Origin: Isoetes taiwanensis
Lineage: Eukaryota > Streptophyta > Lycopodiopsida > Isoetales > Isoetaceae
NCBI GenBank assembly: GCA_021234155.1
Contig: JAJEKV010000047.1
Coordinates: 6,225,071-6,289,070 of the forward strand
Reading direction: 5' to 3'
Length of the DNA: 64,000 bases
A program made the position numbers and the translations under genes. Position 1 is the stretch's first letter. The number at the start of each line of letters is the position of its first letter. Shown one piece after another: positions 32,651 through 44,520 of the stretch. Under the pieces are notes generated by a model. That model saw only the letters and a program-made list of their open reading frames with translations, did not search any database and was not told the DNA's origin.

Positions 32651-34435
32651 CTCAAGCATGTACTCCTGTGCAAGAGCGTGAGAATGAGCAGGATCCTTGA
32701 AATACGGATTGGTGTCCAATGACAACCAATGAGCATGGGGATCACCACGAAAAATACAATGGGCCTCATCTCTGAATTTGTCTTGTATATCAGCCAGATA
32801 AAAGTCATGAAGAATATAGGCCATTGGCTGAACAACTCGGAAGATGACCAAATCCGGATCTTCACAGTTAAGTTGAAAAAAGACTAAGAAAGCACAAAAT
32901 AAACCCTTATCTTCCACAGAAAGATCTGGCCAGATCCTTAGAAAATCCGCACTGCGGAGTGGCTGTTGATGAACCTGGCCATTTGCCGCGTACCACTTCA
33001 GAAGGAAAAGGTGGCGTCGAGCAACCACATAGTCACGGATCCGGTTCTCTTTTTCTAGCAGGAGACGGGACTGATCACGGACCCGTTTATGAGAGAGCAT
33101 GCCATGTGAAGAGGACTGCCCAGGAGTATGGAGTCGAAGCGTGGCAATTTCTGCATCATCAATGATCTTTTGTTTCTTAGCCTCCATGAGCTGATCTTGG
33201 AGAGGTGTGAGCTGACTGGTCAGCGTGGAAAGCTGAGCTTCTAAAGAGGTGATTCGAGCATCACGCACAGTGATGTCATGGGCTTGAGTGGTGTAATTGT
33301 GAGAAAGCTCTGTATACAGGGTGTCAAGCTTAGCAATGTCTTTATCCTTGTCACCCAGGAGGATATCCTTTGCCTTGACCTGCTCCAGCAATTTCTGAAT
33401 GGTGGTTTGTAACTGAGCCTGTTGATCAGCAAGCAGACTGGTCTGATCCTTTGCATTCTTGAGATCCTCATGGGCCTGTAAAAGAGCCTTGCGCTTGTCT
33501 TGAAGTTTGTCTTCCAGGGTTTGTATTTGCGCAGTGGCAGCTTGAAGATCCTTATGAACAGCTTCCGATGCCTCCAGGTACGTTTGAACTCCAGTCATGA
33601 GAGCGTCTTGGGAGTCTTGAAGCCTGAGGACAACGGCTTGAACATCCTGTTGATATTTATAGAGGGCCTGCCGGGGAGGAAGAGGGGCAAGGCCCTGTTG
33701 CTGCCTTGTCTGTGACGTCTGAGAGACATGATGGGAAATGGAGGGCATGGTTTCTGTGGAGGAAGAAGAGACAGTAACATGCGTGGCATTATGTCGATCA
33801 TGACCAGGAGAAGGTGCAGCCTGTTGGTTTGGAGGAAGGGAATGAAAAAATTGACGAGTGGAGGTACGAGAAATGGAAGGGGACCCAGAAAGAGGAAGAT
33901 AATGACGAATGAGGGCTTGAAGATGGCCACCCACGGAGGCTTCAAAGACTGAGGAGGGGGCAGCCCGAAGGCGATCCACTTCATGAAGGAGTCGGAAAAA
34001 CAACATTTGTGGCCAATCAATATGGTGAGTGGAGCGGATGGCCGTGACAATAACATTGTAGAACGGTTTATTGATATGGGTGTTCTTGATAGAATACCCA
34101 AGCAATTTTCGCCACAGAAACTTTACAAAAGTGTCGTGGGTCTTGGCAATATTGGTGAGGCGATGCATGTTGGCTTGATAAGGAACAGCGCCAAACTGAG
34201 TGACATCGATGTCCTGTAAGGCAGCCCAAGATAAAGAAGGTTTTTGCAGAGGAATATGGAATACCTCAGAAATCAGAGGCTGAGTGAGCAAAATGGTGGT
34301 GCCATCGACTGTGGTAGCATATCCTTCCGGGCTGTTGACGATATGAGCCGCACAAACCGCCTCAATTGCTCGATTTGGTGCGGAGGTCCATTTGTGAGAA
34401 TTCAGTAAAGCCATGGCGCCCGCCACTTCACCCAC
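32651..34435 (-). CDS. 3' ORF of the Athila-like element, N-terminal part
   Basis: An uninterrupted 595-codon frame starts MGEVAGAMALLNSHKW. About residues 1-180 form a globular region (HINKPFYNVIVTAIRST, WPQMLFFRLLHEVDRLRA) reminiscent of the plant transposon-protein domain found in Athila/Tat extra ORFs. A Ser/Thr/Pro-rich linker follows, then a long coiled coil at about 250-430 (heptad-like LQTTIQKLLEQVKAKD), then a C-terminal region with DLSVEDKGLFCAFLVFF. It is cut exactly at the LARD boundary and continues at 3222-2152. It lies between pol and the 3' LTR in the sense orientation. The function is unknown. Confidence 0.75.
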
Positions 34436-34439
34436 TGGC

Positions 34440-35040
34440 CAACGAGGGCTTCGCGAAAGGTGGGTGTCGAAAAGGTTACAGACTCAAAGAGAGCCGGATC
34501 CCTTGGAGCAGAAGCTTGAAGTTGAGGGAATTTGGGTGCAAAGAGCTATGGCTAAGAGCCGCCTGAAAAGGAACAGAAGAACTGCCTTGAGAAGGCGAGA
34601 GCCGGAGAGCCAAGGCGAAGACGAAGATGGAAGAAAAAGGTGTTTTGGGCGCACGTGTTTCGCGAAGGGGCATGAAGCGGCGACCGTTGATGATGCCAGG
34701 TGGCATGAGATGCGAAGGAGACGATTGAGAGGCAAAAATTTGGTTAAGTCCCCAAACTGTTAGGGGAGAAGAAATGAACGGTGGAGATGAGACGTAATTG
34801 AACGATCGGATGTGACAGCTGGCGAAGGTACACATATTAATGTTCGACGGGCGTGAAAAGAAGGAATGTCATTTAATGCGGGCAACTCAAAGTGGGATAT
34901 CATGAAAACGGCGGTGTCGGCGGTACCATGGCTAGATATGCTGGGAGAAAAGATTCCAATATAGAAACGACCTTGCATTGCAACCACGCCGGCGAAAGTG
35001 GTCCGATTGGTCCACGCCGACCAGTGATTCCCCGTCGGTG
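34440..35040. other. Spacer between the 3' ORF and the antisense ORF promoter
   Basis: Both strands have short open frames but no recognisable protein. It probably contains the leaders of the two divergent ORFs. Confidence 0.45.
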
Positions 35041-35044
35041 GGGC

Positions 35045-35052
35045 TATATAAG
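35045..35052 (+). promoter_or_regulatory. TATA box of the antisense ORF
   Basis: TATATAAG on the plus strand lies 38 bp before the ATG at 35090, antisense to the retroelement genes. The second unit lacks this promoter because its copy starts at 47113. Confidence 0.55.
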
Positions 35053-35089
35053 ACGAGCAGGGGCCGAGGCTGAGACACCCTTGGCGACC

Positions 35090-35353
35090 ATGAGTATGGC
35101 AGCGACTGGTTTGAACGAGAACTGCACAATGCCAATGAACTGTCAGGAATGGATCACTTGCAAGATGAACTGTCTGGATCTCTGGAAATGCCACAACCGT
35201 GGCATCCCTATGGATGGCTGGTGCAGTGGGATGGCTGAGCATCCCCGACCCCTCCGACTAACCCCATGGAAGTGGTGGTTCATCTGCGCTACCGGGATCC
35301 TGAGCGTAACTACTACCACATCCTCCGCATCACCTCTGCTCCCAACCCGGAGT
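35090..35353 (+). CDS. Small antisense ORF of the Athila-like element (copy A)
   Basis: The ORF opens MSMAATGLNENCTM and continues MNCQEWITCKMNCLDLW. The intact version in the second unit (47118-47333) ends RWDPEQNYYHILRITSAP. Copy A has small indels near 35240-35300 relative to copy B. Antisense ORFs between pol and the 3' LTR are known in several Tat-lineage elements. No family is recognised; the alternative frame also stays open for part of its length, so the assignment is tentative. Confidence 0.45.
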
Positions 35354-35467
35354 AGAGGGGTTTTTAACTTAGGATTTTGTATATCAATAGAGCTCTGCTC
35401 ATAGCGGTAGATAGTGAGCAAGGTTCACATTTTGTAATTTGCCTCTAGTAATATAAGTATGCCTCGT

Positions 35468-38400
35468 TTAGTCACTATCTGTTGTGTCAGAACTCTGTGG
35501 TGCATATTTTGTAGAACTGTCTGTAACTTCTGTATGAAATTGTTTAAGGCGAAAGCCATTAACCAGAGTAGGTAATGGAGTGCCATCTAACTCAGCCAGC
35601 TTGAAAACACTGGGTTGAACAACTTGAGTAATTTGATAAGGACCAAGCCACCTGAACTTTAACTTGCCCGGAAAATTTTTGTAACGAGAATCATAAAGAA
35701 GAACTAAATCACCTTCTTTAAATGTTTTTGTCTTGAGACGTTTGTCATGCAATGATTTCTGCAGCTGTTGTCCATGAAGAACACGAATGTAAGCATCTCG
35801 CCGAAGTTCATCCAACTGTTCCAATTGATAAACCCGTTCCTTGAGTGCAAAGGGATTACGTCTTCAGCAAGTTGGAAACAGAGAGTCGGAGCTTCTTGAC
35901 CATAGACCAATTTGAAAGGAGTGTGGCCAGTAGCGATTTTGAAAGTGGTGTTGTAAGCCCAAAGAACAGTAGGCAACTTGTCTTGCCAATCAGTACGAGA
36001 AGCGTCACAAATTTTCTTGAGAACAAAGGATCGTTGTTTTGTTGGTACTTTCAATAAACCATTGCCTTGAGGATAGTAAGGTGTACTCTTCCTCTTTGGA
36101 TGTGAAGATAATCCGTCGTCGCTTTGATGGTATGATTTACAAAATACGCATACGATCACTAACAAGTTCCGTGGGGCAACCAAAACGCGTGATGATGTGT
36201 GTGTAGAGAACCTTGGGCTGGCCGGCAGCGGTGTTGTCCGAAGTGCACAAGCTTCCGCCCATTTGGTAGCATAACTGTGATGACCGTAATGTAGCCGCGG
36301 GTGTGCAGCGCCGGTGGGTCCATGGGCCCCCACAAAGTCCATTCCCCATTTGTTGAAGGGAAGTGGCATGGCGGCCGGCGTCAATGGAAGAGCGTCCACG
36401 TCGTGGGCTTTCCCACACGCCCGGCGGGCGTCACACGTCGCGAGCAAAAGCGTGGGCATCTTTGAAAGAGCGTGGGTCGAAATAGCCCGCCGAAAGAATT
36501 TTGCGTGCCGTGGCGCCACCACTAAAATGACCACCACCAAGCCCGCCATGGGCTTGTCGAACAATATCGTGGCACCTCATGGGGAGGACATGACGGAGGA
36601 CCATGTCTTTACCGCGTTTATACGAGATGGCTCATGACCATGGTGTAGTCCACCGGACCTCTCTGAGAAACCGGACGGCGTGGCCGAAAGCTTATCCGGA
36701 GAGAGCCGTCCGGATCGTCCCGGAGGAAGAGCACCCGTGAGAAGATATTGCTGAAAGTTGTGAAACCAATTGGGCGCGGCCATGACCAGAAACAATTGAG
36801 CGCCGCCCGAAAGGCATCGTAAACACCCGCGGAGGGATCATCCGTGGGATGCGTGAAAGATAATCGCACCTACATGAGACTTGCCTCGCCTTTATGCACA
36901 ATTTTGAAGGGAGCAAATTCTTGCGTAAGAAGGACCCAACGAGCAATTCTACCCGTGCATGAAGCTTTGTTGATTAAATAAAGAAGAGCTTGATGATCAA
37001 CAAAGAACTTGATCCGGCTGCCCAACAAATAATGTCGGAAACGCTGGACACGTAAAACTAAATCCAAAGCTTCTCGCCCGCGGCGTAGTAGTTGCGCCGC
37101 CAGATTGAGTTTCCTACCGGGCGAAGGATCGGGTTTATCCGCAGTGTTCATCATAGGCCCCGAAAGAACGGCACCAATGGCAAAAGCAGAGACATCAACA
37201 TGAACATGGAAGGGCTTGTCCCATTGAGGAGGAACAAGTACCGGGCCTGAGTAAGTAACAGCTTCAACTTCTGAAAAGCAGCTTCCGCTTGGGGATTCCA
37301 AGCCCAAGTGGATTCATCACCCGTGAGTTTATGAATGGGATCAGCTATAGCTGCAAGTCCAGGAATGAAGGTGGAATAGTAATTAACCTTACCCAGAAAG
37401 AGCTGCGTGTCTCTTTGATATTAGATGGTGCTTGAGCCTTCAAGACAATAAATGATTTTTTATGATCCATGGTGATGCCTTCTTTACTGACCACATGACC
37501 CAACAGCACGCCTGAGGTGACGCAAAAAGTGCACTTCTCAGGATTGAGAATAATGCCAGATTCATCACATTTTTGAAAGACTAGCTCCAACTTTTCCAAG
37601 TGATCATCCATGGAGTCAGAGGGCGAAAAATCATCTTGAAAGATCCGAAAGAAAAGGTTTATCCTTCATAAAGTCGCGGAAAGACTCGAGAGCATGATGC
37701 AATCGAAAGGTTGAAGGAGAATTTGATAAACCGAAAGGGACCACCTTGTAGGCAAAAGTACCCCACCGGGTGGTGAAGGTAGTTTTGAGTTGATCGTGCT
37801 TTTAATAGAAATTTGATTGTATCCGGAGAAACCATCCATGAAAGAGTACATCTCATGACCAAAGAACTTCTTCAAGAACCGGTCGCTGAAAGGGAGCGAA
37901 AGTGATCACGCCCGTAGCATGATTGAGTTTTCTCAGTAGTCCACGCAAACGCCGGATCTTACCATTGTGTTTGAGAGCAATGACGATGGGGCTCACCCAT
38001 TCGAGTGTTTAACCTCATAAATCGGGCCGAAGCTAAGAGTTTGTCAATTTTGGCCTTGACGCCGGTCACGGTAATTTGGGTTGAGCCCGCATCGCCGCTG
38101 CTAGATTGGGCGTGCAGTGTTTGGTAGGAATGGTGAGTTCCCCAATTCTTTTTAATACCTCGAAGGTCTTTGTAGCTCCAAGCAAAAATATGTTTGAACT
38201 TCTTGAACAAATACACAAAGACGCTTTTTATAGGTGGAAGGAAGAATAGCAACTAAGCGGACCGGTTGATTGTTACCAATGTCCACTATTTCCACCTCCG
38301 AGTTTGAATATGAGGAACAACCTCCGTCCCCGAACCCGATGAGCAAGAGGTTGAAGCATGACAAAGCGGAGCAAATTTTTTGTGTAGTGAAGAAAAGAGG

Positions 38401-39750
38401 TCAGCCGAAAGTGTCATCAAGCAAGGGTTGCCGCATGACGGCATGTACATCTACATCTCAAGAAGTGATGGTGTCCAAAAATGATCAAGACGTTGAATGC
38501 GACACAGGAGGCCGGTAAGGGTCCAAGAGAGCGGCCACGTCCAGTCCTCGATCCAAAGGTCATCTCACCCCAAGGATCAAAGATACCGTGGTAGGATGAG
38601 AGAGGCGTGATTTGTCGGAGGAGCTTGAACATGATAAATGTTTTGTGCTTCTTCGTAGTCGATTGTCGAGATGGAAGGTTCAAGATTCTCGGCGAGATCA
38701 ACTTGCCGGTTCTAGATCCATTGTGGCATTGAGATGTCCATCGCTGATAACAAGTTGGAAGGTTCAAAGATTCTCGGCGAGATCAACTTGCCAGTTTCTA
38801 GATCCATTGTGGCATTGAGATGTCCATCAGTGATAACAAGTTGGTGATTATGAAATGCAGGGATCTTCTCCAAATTTTCCAAACCCCGAATTCAAGGGGA
38901 ATTTGAGATCACCAATGCTGATATGGAGAAGAGGAGTGACACCTTGGGGACGCGATATGGCCATTGGCCAACTTGATGTCATAGGGGGCACGATATAATT
39001 GTTTGATGCTCAATTGCTTCCTGAGCTTATCAGTAATAAGATTGACAGCACTACCACCATCAATTTGAACATGATTGATATGCTGATTGCCCACCGTGGC
39101 ATGCACCGTGGGTGTTGAGGTGGCAACAGCTCCAACCAGAACCGTGGGAAGAGGTAACTGATCTTTGAGAGCCGGACAGAGTTTCAAAATGGTGGCCAGG
39201 CTCAAAGGAATCTTGATCTTGGCAAGTTCTTCCTGAAGTTCCAAAGGGACATGAGAAAAGAGGTCCGCAGGATCGAAAGGGAGCCGAGTCCGGGTAAAGA
39301 AGCAGAGACTTCTTTGAGAAGCTCGACCTCAGCAGCAATATTTGGATATGGCTGAGAGCGTGCGCTGGTGGATGATGACGGCGCTGCTTGACACTGCTGA
39401 GCTCTAGTGGTGGCATGAACATTTGCTAGTGTGCGACCTTCCGCAGCCTGCATGAGTTTCAGAATACTTTGTCTCACTTTAGGCATGACGTGAGGCATGA
39501 GTTTGTCAAGATCAGGTGCGAAATGAACTTTTTTATCATCTTCATGAGGGACGGTTTCCACAGCAAAAGCAGGTTGCGTGTCGTGAGGAATGATGGTCAA
39601 AGGGCGTGAAGCCCGTGTGTGACGTGAGACGAGACCAACCCAGTTGGACTGCTGGACCGGAGGGTTCAGTGCCTGATAAATTTCCTCTTGAGCTTGTTGA
39701 TCCATAGGATTGGAGGTAGAGGCTGCTTGCTGAGGTCGCTGTTGTTGAGG
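35468..39750 (-). pseudogene. Athila-like pol (protease, RT, RNase H, integrase), copy A
   Basis: The order on the minus strand is protease (IDGGSAVNLI near 39040), RT (DGFSG and the FQDDFS region near 37640), RNase H (FFVDHQALLYLI near 36990), integrase (WGMDFVG near 36330; YYPQGNGL near 36070) and a C-terminal part ending SSDTTDSD at 35468. The frame is broken many times. The breaks cluster where copy B has CAG or CTG, so a good part may be sequence error rather than mutation. Compare 47446-51774. Confidence 0.85.
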
Positions 39751-39790
39751 CGGCCGAGGGGGCTTCCTCAAAACAGGACGAGGGCCTTGT

Positions 39791-41424
39791 TTACCGTTGG
39801 CCACCCATAGTTGATAAGCCGTGAGTCGTACTGAAGCTGGTTGATTGGACACCTGGAAGTTGGACTTGAACTTGAGGAAGTTGAGGACACGTCGTGGTGG
39901 TGTGACCCCATTCATGACAATGATAACATTGAGCCTTGGAAGGATCAAAGGGAGGACGGTTGCCTTGTCCCTGTGGCGGCTGAGATTGCTGCGTTTGTTG
40001 AGTTTGATATTGCTGAGGCGGATATGACTGTTGTTGTTGAGGCGTGGTCTGGACTTGAAAAACCAGTTTGTTCCTGAAGGGTGTAGGATGAGAACGAGTG
40101 CATTCTTCCATGGCGTGATTGCACATGTTGCAGCGTTTACAATGAGGAGGTCCATTGGAGGAGTTGCATTCATTTGCCAAGTGGCCTTGATATTTGCAAA
40201 TATGACACCAGATCTGTGAACGTTGTGGATTTGGTTGCTGAGGCTGGACAGAATTCTGTGGAACCATGACAGGGGGCATGAAAGGGAGTTCCGTGAGAGC
40301 AATACCTCGAGAAGAAACATTGACCGAGTAATTGACCAATTCAATGGCCTGCTCCAGAGACTTTGGACGCAGGTATTCTGTCATGAGTCGACTGGTAGGA
40401 GGAAGACCTTGCAGAAACCAGACGAGGATCTGGCTTTGCGTGGGGTACTCCTGGAGTTTACTGACGAGGATGTGAAGACGATCCGCAAAGTCCCTGGCTG
40501 ACTCCGTGGGCTCTTGCTGAAGGTCATTGAGTTGCTTGAGAAGAAGTTGATCATCATCGGTGGTGCCATAATAAGAAAGGAAGGCTGTTTTCATTTCATG
40601 CCAACTTTGTTTCCAGTGGCTTTTGTTGGCCATTAACCACTGATGAGGGGCTCGGAAATGGTCGAAAAGATATGAAATTTGAGTTGTGGCTGCGCATGAC
40701 CATTCAGAATGACCAAGGCCTCGAATTCCTCCATGTGGGCTTGAGCACTCGATCCCAGAGGTTTGCCTTTAGTGTTGCCAAAAGTTGGATAAGTCAGCTT
40801 CAAATTATGAGTGGGAGATGAAGGCGGAACTTGCGCATAGACTGGTGGATTCGGTGGAGGATATGCAGAAGCATAGAGAGGTGGAACAGTCGGAGGCTGA
40901 GAGCCTGGGGGTGGAATGGAAAAATCTGTGGTCCGCAGAAAGCAAAGATCGGTGGGGAGGACCTTGAGAACCTTCCTCATTAAGCTTGAGATCAGTGAGT
41001 TGGTACACAGGAAGAGCATGCTGAAAGGATGGTGAATGCGGAAACTCATGAATGTGGGAAGGGCCAAAGGACACTTGATGATAGCCCATCCCAGCAGGAG
41101 GTGAAGAAGGTTGTGATGGCAGAGGGGTGTGGCCTGAAGGGATATTGATATAGGTGCTGTCAGGAGTCTGGAAATAGTGAGGCGTGGGCTGAACAGGGGT
41201 ATGCTGGGGGGAGTGAGGTTGAGAGCAATGCCTGCACCCAGGGGGAGACCCTGGTCGAGAATGAGCACGAGGGGTAGGCGGTCCGACCGAGCTCGAGCGG
41301 ATAATGCACCACCCTCAATGTCATAGGCGTAATCATACATATCCCGAACGACCTCGCTGTTTTGATGGCGCCCAACGCCGCCGCTTGACAAAGAAGTTCT
41401 TCAGAGGAAACCTCTAGCCGACAT
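39791..41424 (-). pseudogene. Athila-like gag, copy A
   Basis: It starts MSARGFTPEELLCQ at 41424, with an early frame break. The capsid region (WKQSWHEMKTAFLSYYG, LVWFLQGLPP) and three CCHC zinc knuckles (CHICKYQGHLANEC, CKRCNMCNHAMEEC, CYHCHEWGHTTTTC) are in one frame from 40633 to the stop at 39791. pol lies in the +1 frame and overlaps the gag end by several hundred bases. Confidence 0.85.
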
Positions 41425-41454
41425 GATGGAAAGAAAGGAGAAAGAAAGATCGAT

Positions 41455-41470
41455 CCCGGCAAATGGGCGG
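41455..41470 (-). promoter_or_regulatory. Athila-like primer-binding site, copy A
   Basis: The minus strand after the LTR reads CCGCCCATTTGCCGGGATC, recognisably like the tRNA-Asp PBS TGGCGCCGTTGCCGGGGA. Copy B is closer to the consensus. Confidence 0.6.
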
Positions 41471-41471
41471 T

Positions 41472-42070
41472 TGTTTGGGGTCCGGGTTCGAACTCCTCGC
41501 GAAGATGACCCTCTTTGAGGACCCTTGGATCAGGCAGGAGAATCCAGGAGCTATGTCATGCGAGATTTGCAAAAAGAACAAGGAAAAAGAGAAAAGAAAG
41601 CAAAAGAGAACAATGAGATCACAATAATGAACAGCTTCGTTGATGTCAATGAAGATACATGAACTCTCGCAATCGAGAGAAAACTGAAGTGAGACAAGAC
41701 TCAAAACTCATCTAAAAACTCATGTGCTAGCTCTACTCATATATATAGTACAATGGCCTTTGGCCCAATATAGACACTCGACGATTTCGGTCTTGGACTC
41801 ACGAAGGAGGCCTCGATTCTGAGGAATGCCGGCGGTGCCTCTTGAAATGCTCGAAATCACGCCGACGCCGACGTGAGGGCGGTGACGGGTCGCGTCACTT
41901 GTCCGGCGCCCTCTTGACGGGCAGGCGGGGGCTTTGACCAAGGTGGGTTCCGCTTTGGTCTTCATGGGCCTTTGACGACCGACCCGCACTCCGGCCGCAG
42001 TGGATCCTTGGCCTTGATTTGGTCCGTCGTATGCATGAATAGTCCTGTACCAGGAGGTACAGGACTAACA
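41472..42070 (-). repeat. Athila-like 5' LTR, copy A
   Basis: This 599-bp LTR has the terminal palindrome at 42041-42066. AAATT at 42071 matches the TSD at 1727-1731. Confidence 0.93.
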
Positions 42071-42273
42071 AAATTATATAAATATAAGTTTTCCCCGTAC
42101 ATTTTATTCGTTATCTATAAAAGTAATTTCCTCTCAAATAAATCTCTTTTTGGTATGAAAGTATTCTTGTATAAATTAAATTGTAGTAGAATCCTTTGCA
42201 TCTTACTTAGAATGCTCATAATTGTTTATCTAGCATAAAATTGTAGCATAGAAATTAAAATTGGCTCGAAATT

Positions 42274-42556
42274 GGCCAACTCGGTGAGTCCGCGCCAAAA
42301 CGCCTCTGCGTTAATGACGCAGTTCGTTTTCAATGTGAATCTACGAAATCACTCAATTTTCGGGCAGATTTGATCTTAATTTTATGCAAACGATAGTAGA
42401 ATGCTTAGAATTTGCCTAGAAACCTAGTTTAGCACTTAATTCTTGCCAAAAACATCCAAAAATAGCAAAAATCGGCCAACCCGGGTGAGTCCATCACAAA
42501 TGCCTCTCAAGTTAAGCGACGCACCCCTTTCGCTGAACCCACCCGAAAGGACCAAG
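42274..42556 (+). repeat. Two palindrome units of E+ (unit 1 version, degraded)
   Basis: Units at about 42274-42352 and 42474-42556 begin GGCCAAC and correspond to 59465-59540 and 59667-59747, where the pairing is much better. Confidence 0.75.
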
Positions 42557-42725
42557 TTTGACAAGGATCGCCTAAATTTGACCCAACAAACTGCCATGTA
42601 GTGTTTCTTGCCTTATTTTGCTTAGATTTGCACTTCATGCTACCTCATTTGGAGATCCATAGCCTTAGAACAAAGATCTGTTCGATCAAGAACCCTTGTG
42701 CACCGAAGCCGAGGCAGCCTTAATC

Positions 42726-42733
42726 TATAAAAG
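42726..42733 (+). promoter_or_regulatory. TATA box upstream of ORF2
   Basis: TATAAAAG is followed by GGG, and about 30-100 bp of C/T-rich leader precede the ORF2 frame. It is duplicated at 59920-59927. It could be an internal promoter or part of an LTR. Confidence 0.5.
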
Positions 42734-42759
42734 GGGACCTCATTTGCCATTTTTCCTTC

Positions 42760-44358
42760 ACCAAAATTGCTCTCACTCTCTCAGGCGATTTTTCAGGCTC
42801 TTATCAGTTCTTCCAAGCCATCTTCTACAGCCATCTTTGCTCAATAGCGCCCACTAACTTTGTTCAATGGTACGATAGTGCCAACCACATCCGTGATTTC
42901 CCTGCTGAAGAGGCCTTCCACGTGTTTGACCATCTCTTCGATCTTCATGCAACCCTGACTAGGACCTCTTACTACACTGATATAGTTTGCCAGTATGACC
43001 AGCAGATTTTACCCTGAGAAATTAGCCTTCCACCTAGGGGAGGGAAGTGGGTATCCCTAGACTCGTTGAGCCAAGCTTTAGAGGGGGAATCCAGAGGCAA
43101 GGGGCAGCTATGGGATAGGACGAGGGACATGCCTGACAACGTGACTTGTAGAGCTCACAGGCAGAGGTATGTTTCGGCACACGCGGCTCTCGCTCTATTC
43201 ATGCAGTATAAGGCAGTCAACAATGTGGGGGAGCCTTCGATCCAGCCTTTGGACCTAGCGCCACTCAACACAAGAAGGGAGCAAAGCCAGATACATGAGA
43301 TCGAATCCTCTGAGTACGTGTTCCATGGCACAACAGTAGAGGCACTGCAGATTGAGCAGGACTATGAGCAACTCGGAGAAGAAAATCCAGATTGGGAGAG
43401 CATGAAGGCAGCCAGAATGGAGAGACGCATAGCAAGACATGATGAAGACATTAGGCGGGCCACCGAACCGCCAATCGGCATCACAGCGCTATCGCCAATA
43501 GTAATAGAAGGGGAGGAATACATTTTGGCGTACGACATCCTCAACCTCCCATACTGCCAAGAAGAAAGGCTTAGAATCGACGAGCTCTTAGGCTTGATTG
43601 CAAAAGAGCAGCAGAGTGACTTCATTGACTACTCCTATCAGGAAGTCCCAAGAGAAGTAGCGAAAAGGCACTCCTACGCCGGTGAGATGATGTCAGACAT
43701 CGCTGCCTATGAACATATAAGGGAGATGTATCGTCAACAACAGCCGGTTATCCAAGAGAAAGAATTTCAGGAGATCAGGTTATACAAACCAGGGAAGGGC
43801 TCAAGCTCTAGCCGAACGGTTCGATCAAGGAGCATGCGGGAGGCATCCAGCAGCATCAACTTGGAAAGTGCAACCACTATGTGGAGAGACCATGAAGACC
43901 TCTTAGCATTGGACGTCTACAACGGAGCGGCTCAAATGAAGGGCACAGGTACGCAGACCATAGGAAAGGGTAAGGCACTCCGGTACTACCTCCAAGTCCT
44001 CAGCCAAGGGCAGATGATAGTTTTTCATAAGGAGTTCAGCCCGCGAGGGGAGGAAGCCATGGCGCTCCTTACAGCGCTCTCTGGCTTCGGGCAGCACGTC
44101 AAGCTGAGCAGCCACACGGATCACATCATTCTCTTCAAGAGGTCCGTGGTACTCCACAGCCTCGACTTTGCCAGGAGCCACATGAGAGATGCACCATTGA
44201 TGGTTGTTGCGGCAATAACACCTCCACTCCCTGCACCTCAAATGGCTCGAGCCCTCGAAGGTGGATCTTCTAGGAACATCTTATGCAACATCGGCAAGGG
44301 CCTTCGACTTAGGGATGTAAAGAACTTCTTCAAATCAATGAAGGGTTCTCGAAGATGA
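42760..44358 (+). pseudogene. ORF2 of the H3-carrying element E+ (copy 1), unknown function
   Basis: One frame is open from before 42760 to TGA 44356-44358, apart from an in-frame TGA at 43015-43017. It encodes about 530 residues: NFVQWYDSANHIRDF..., RYVSAHAALALFMQYKA, an acidic middle, RQQQPVIQEKEFQEIRLY, a Ser/Arg-rich stretch, and a basic end (RDVKNFFKSMKGSRR). There is no obvious ATG at the start. It precedes gag, where Ty3/gypsy elements normally have no extra gene. A degenerate homologue lies in the LARD (27122-28113). No domain is recognised. Confidence 0.65.
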
Positions 44359-44520
44359 ACACTCTTGCTTTTATATTATTAAAGTGTATAAAAATGATCT
44401 CAGTTCCATGTATTACTATATATTTCTCTAGAATGTATAAGTCTCATATGTTAATTGCCATAACATGTCTTTGACTTATACGTTGAAATTTTAACATGAT
44501 TTCTTTTATACCTAACAATA

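Larger units (their letters stand above)
1732..42070 (-). mobile_element. Athila/Tat-like Ty3/gypsy retrotransposon, full length, interrupted
   Basis: The minus-strand element has LTRs starting TGTTAGTCC and ending CCCCAAACA, and is flanked by a perfect 5-bp TSD, AAATT (1727-1731 and 42071-42075). Order on the minus strand: 5' LTR 42070-41472, tRNA-Asp-like PBS, gag, protease, RT, RNase H, integrase, antisense ORF region, long 3' ORF, polypurine tract, 3' LTR 2239-1732. Without the LARD insertion it is about 10.9 kb. RT motifs such as DGFSGYNQI and QDDFSAYS place it with Athila/Tat elements rather than chromoviruses. It inserted into the sequence just after the H3-like stop codon. Confidence 0.93.

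Noticed and set aside
33728-33952. Plus-strand frames across 33.0-34.8 kb
   Set aside because: They are shadows of the minus-strand 3' ORF, which is longer, has coiled-coil periodicity and continues across the LARD insertion.
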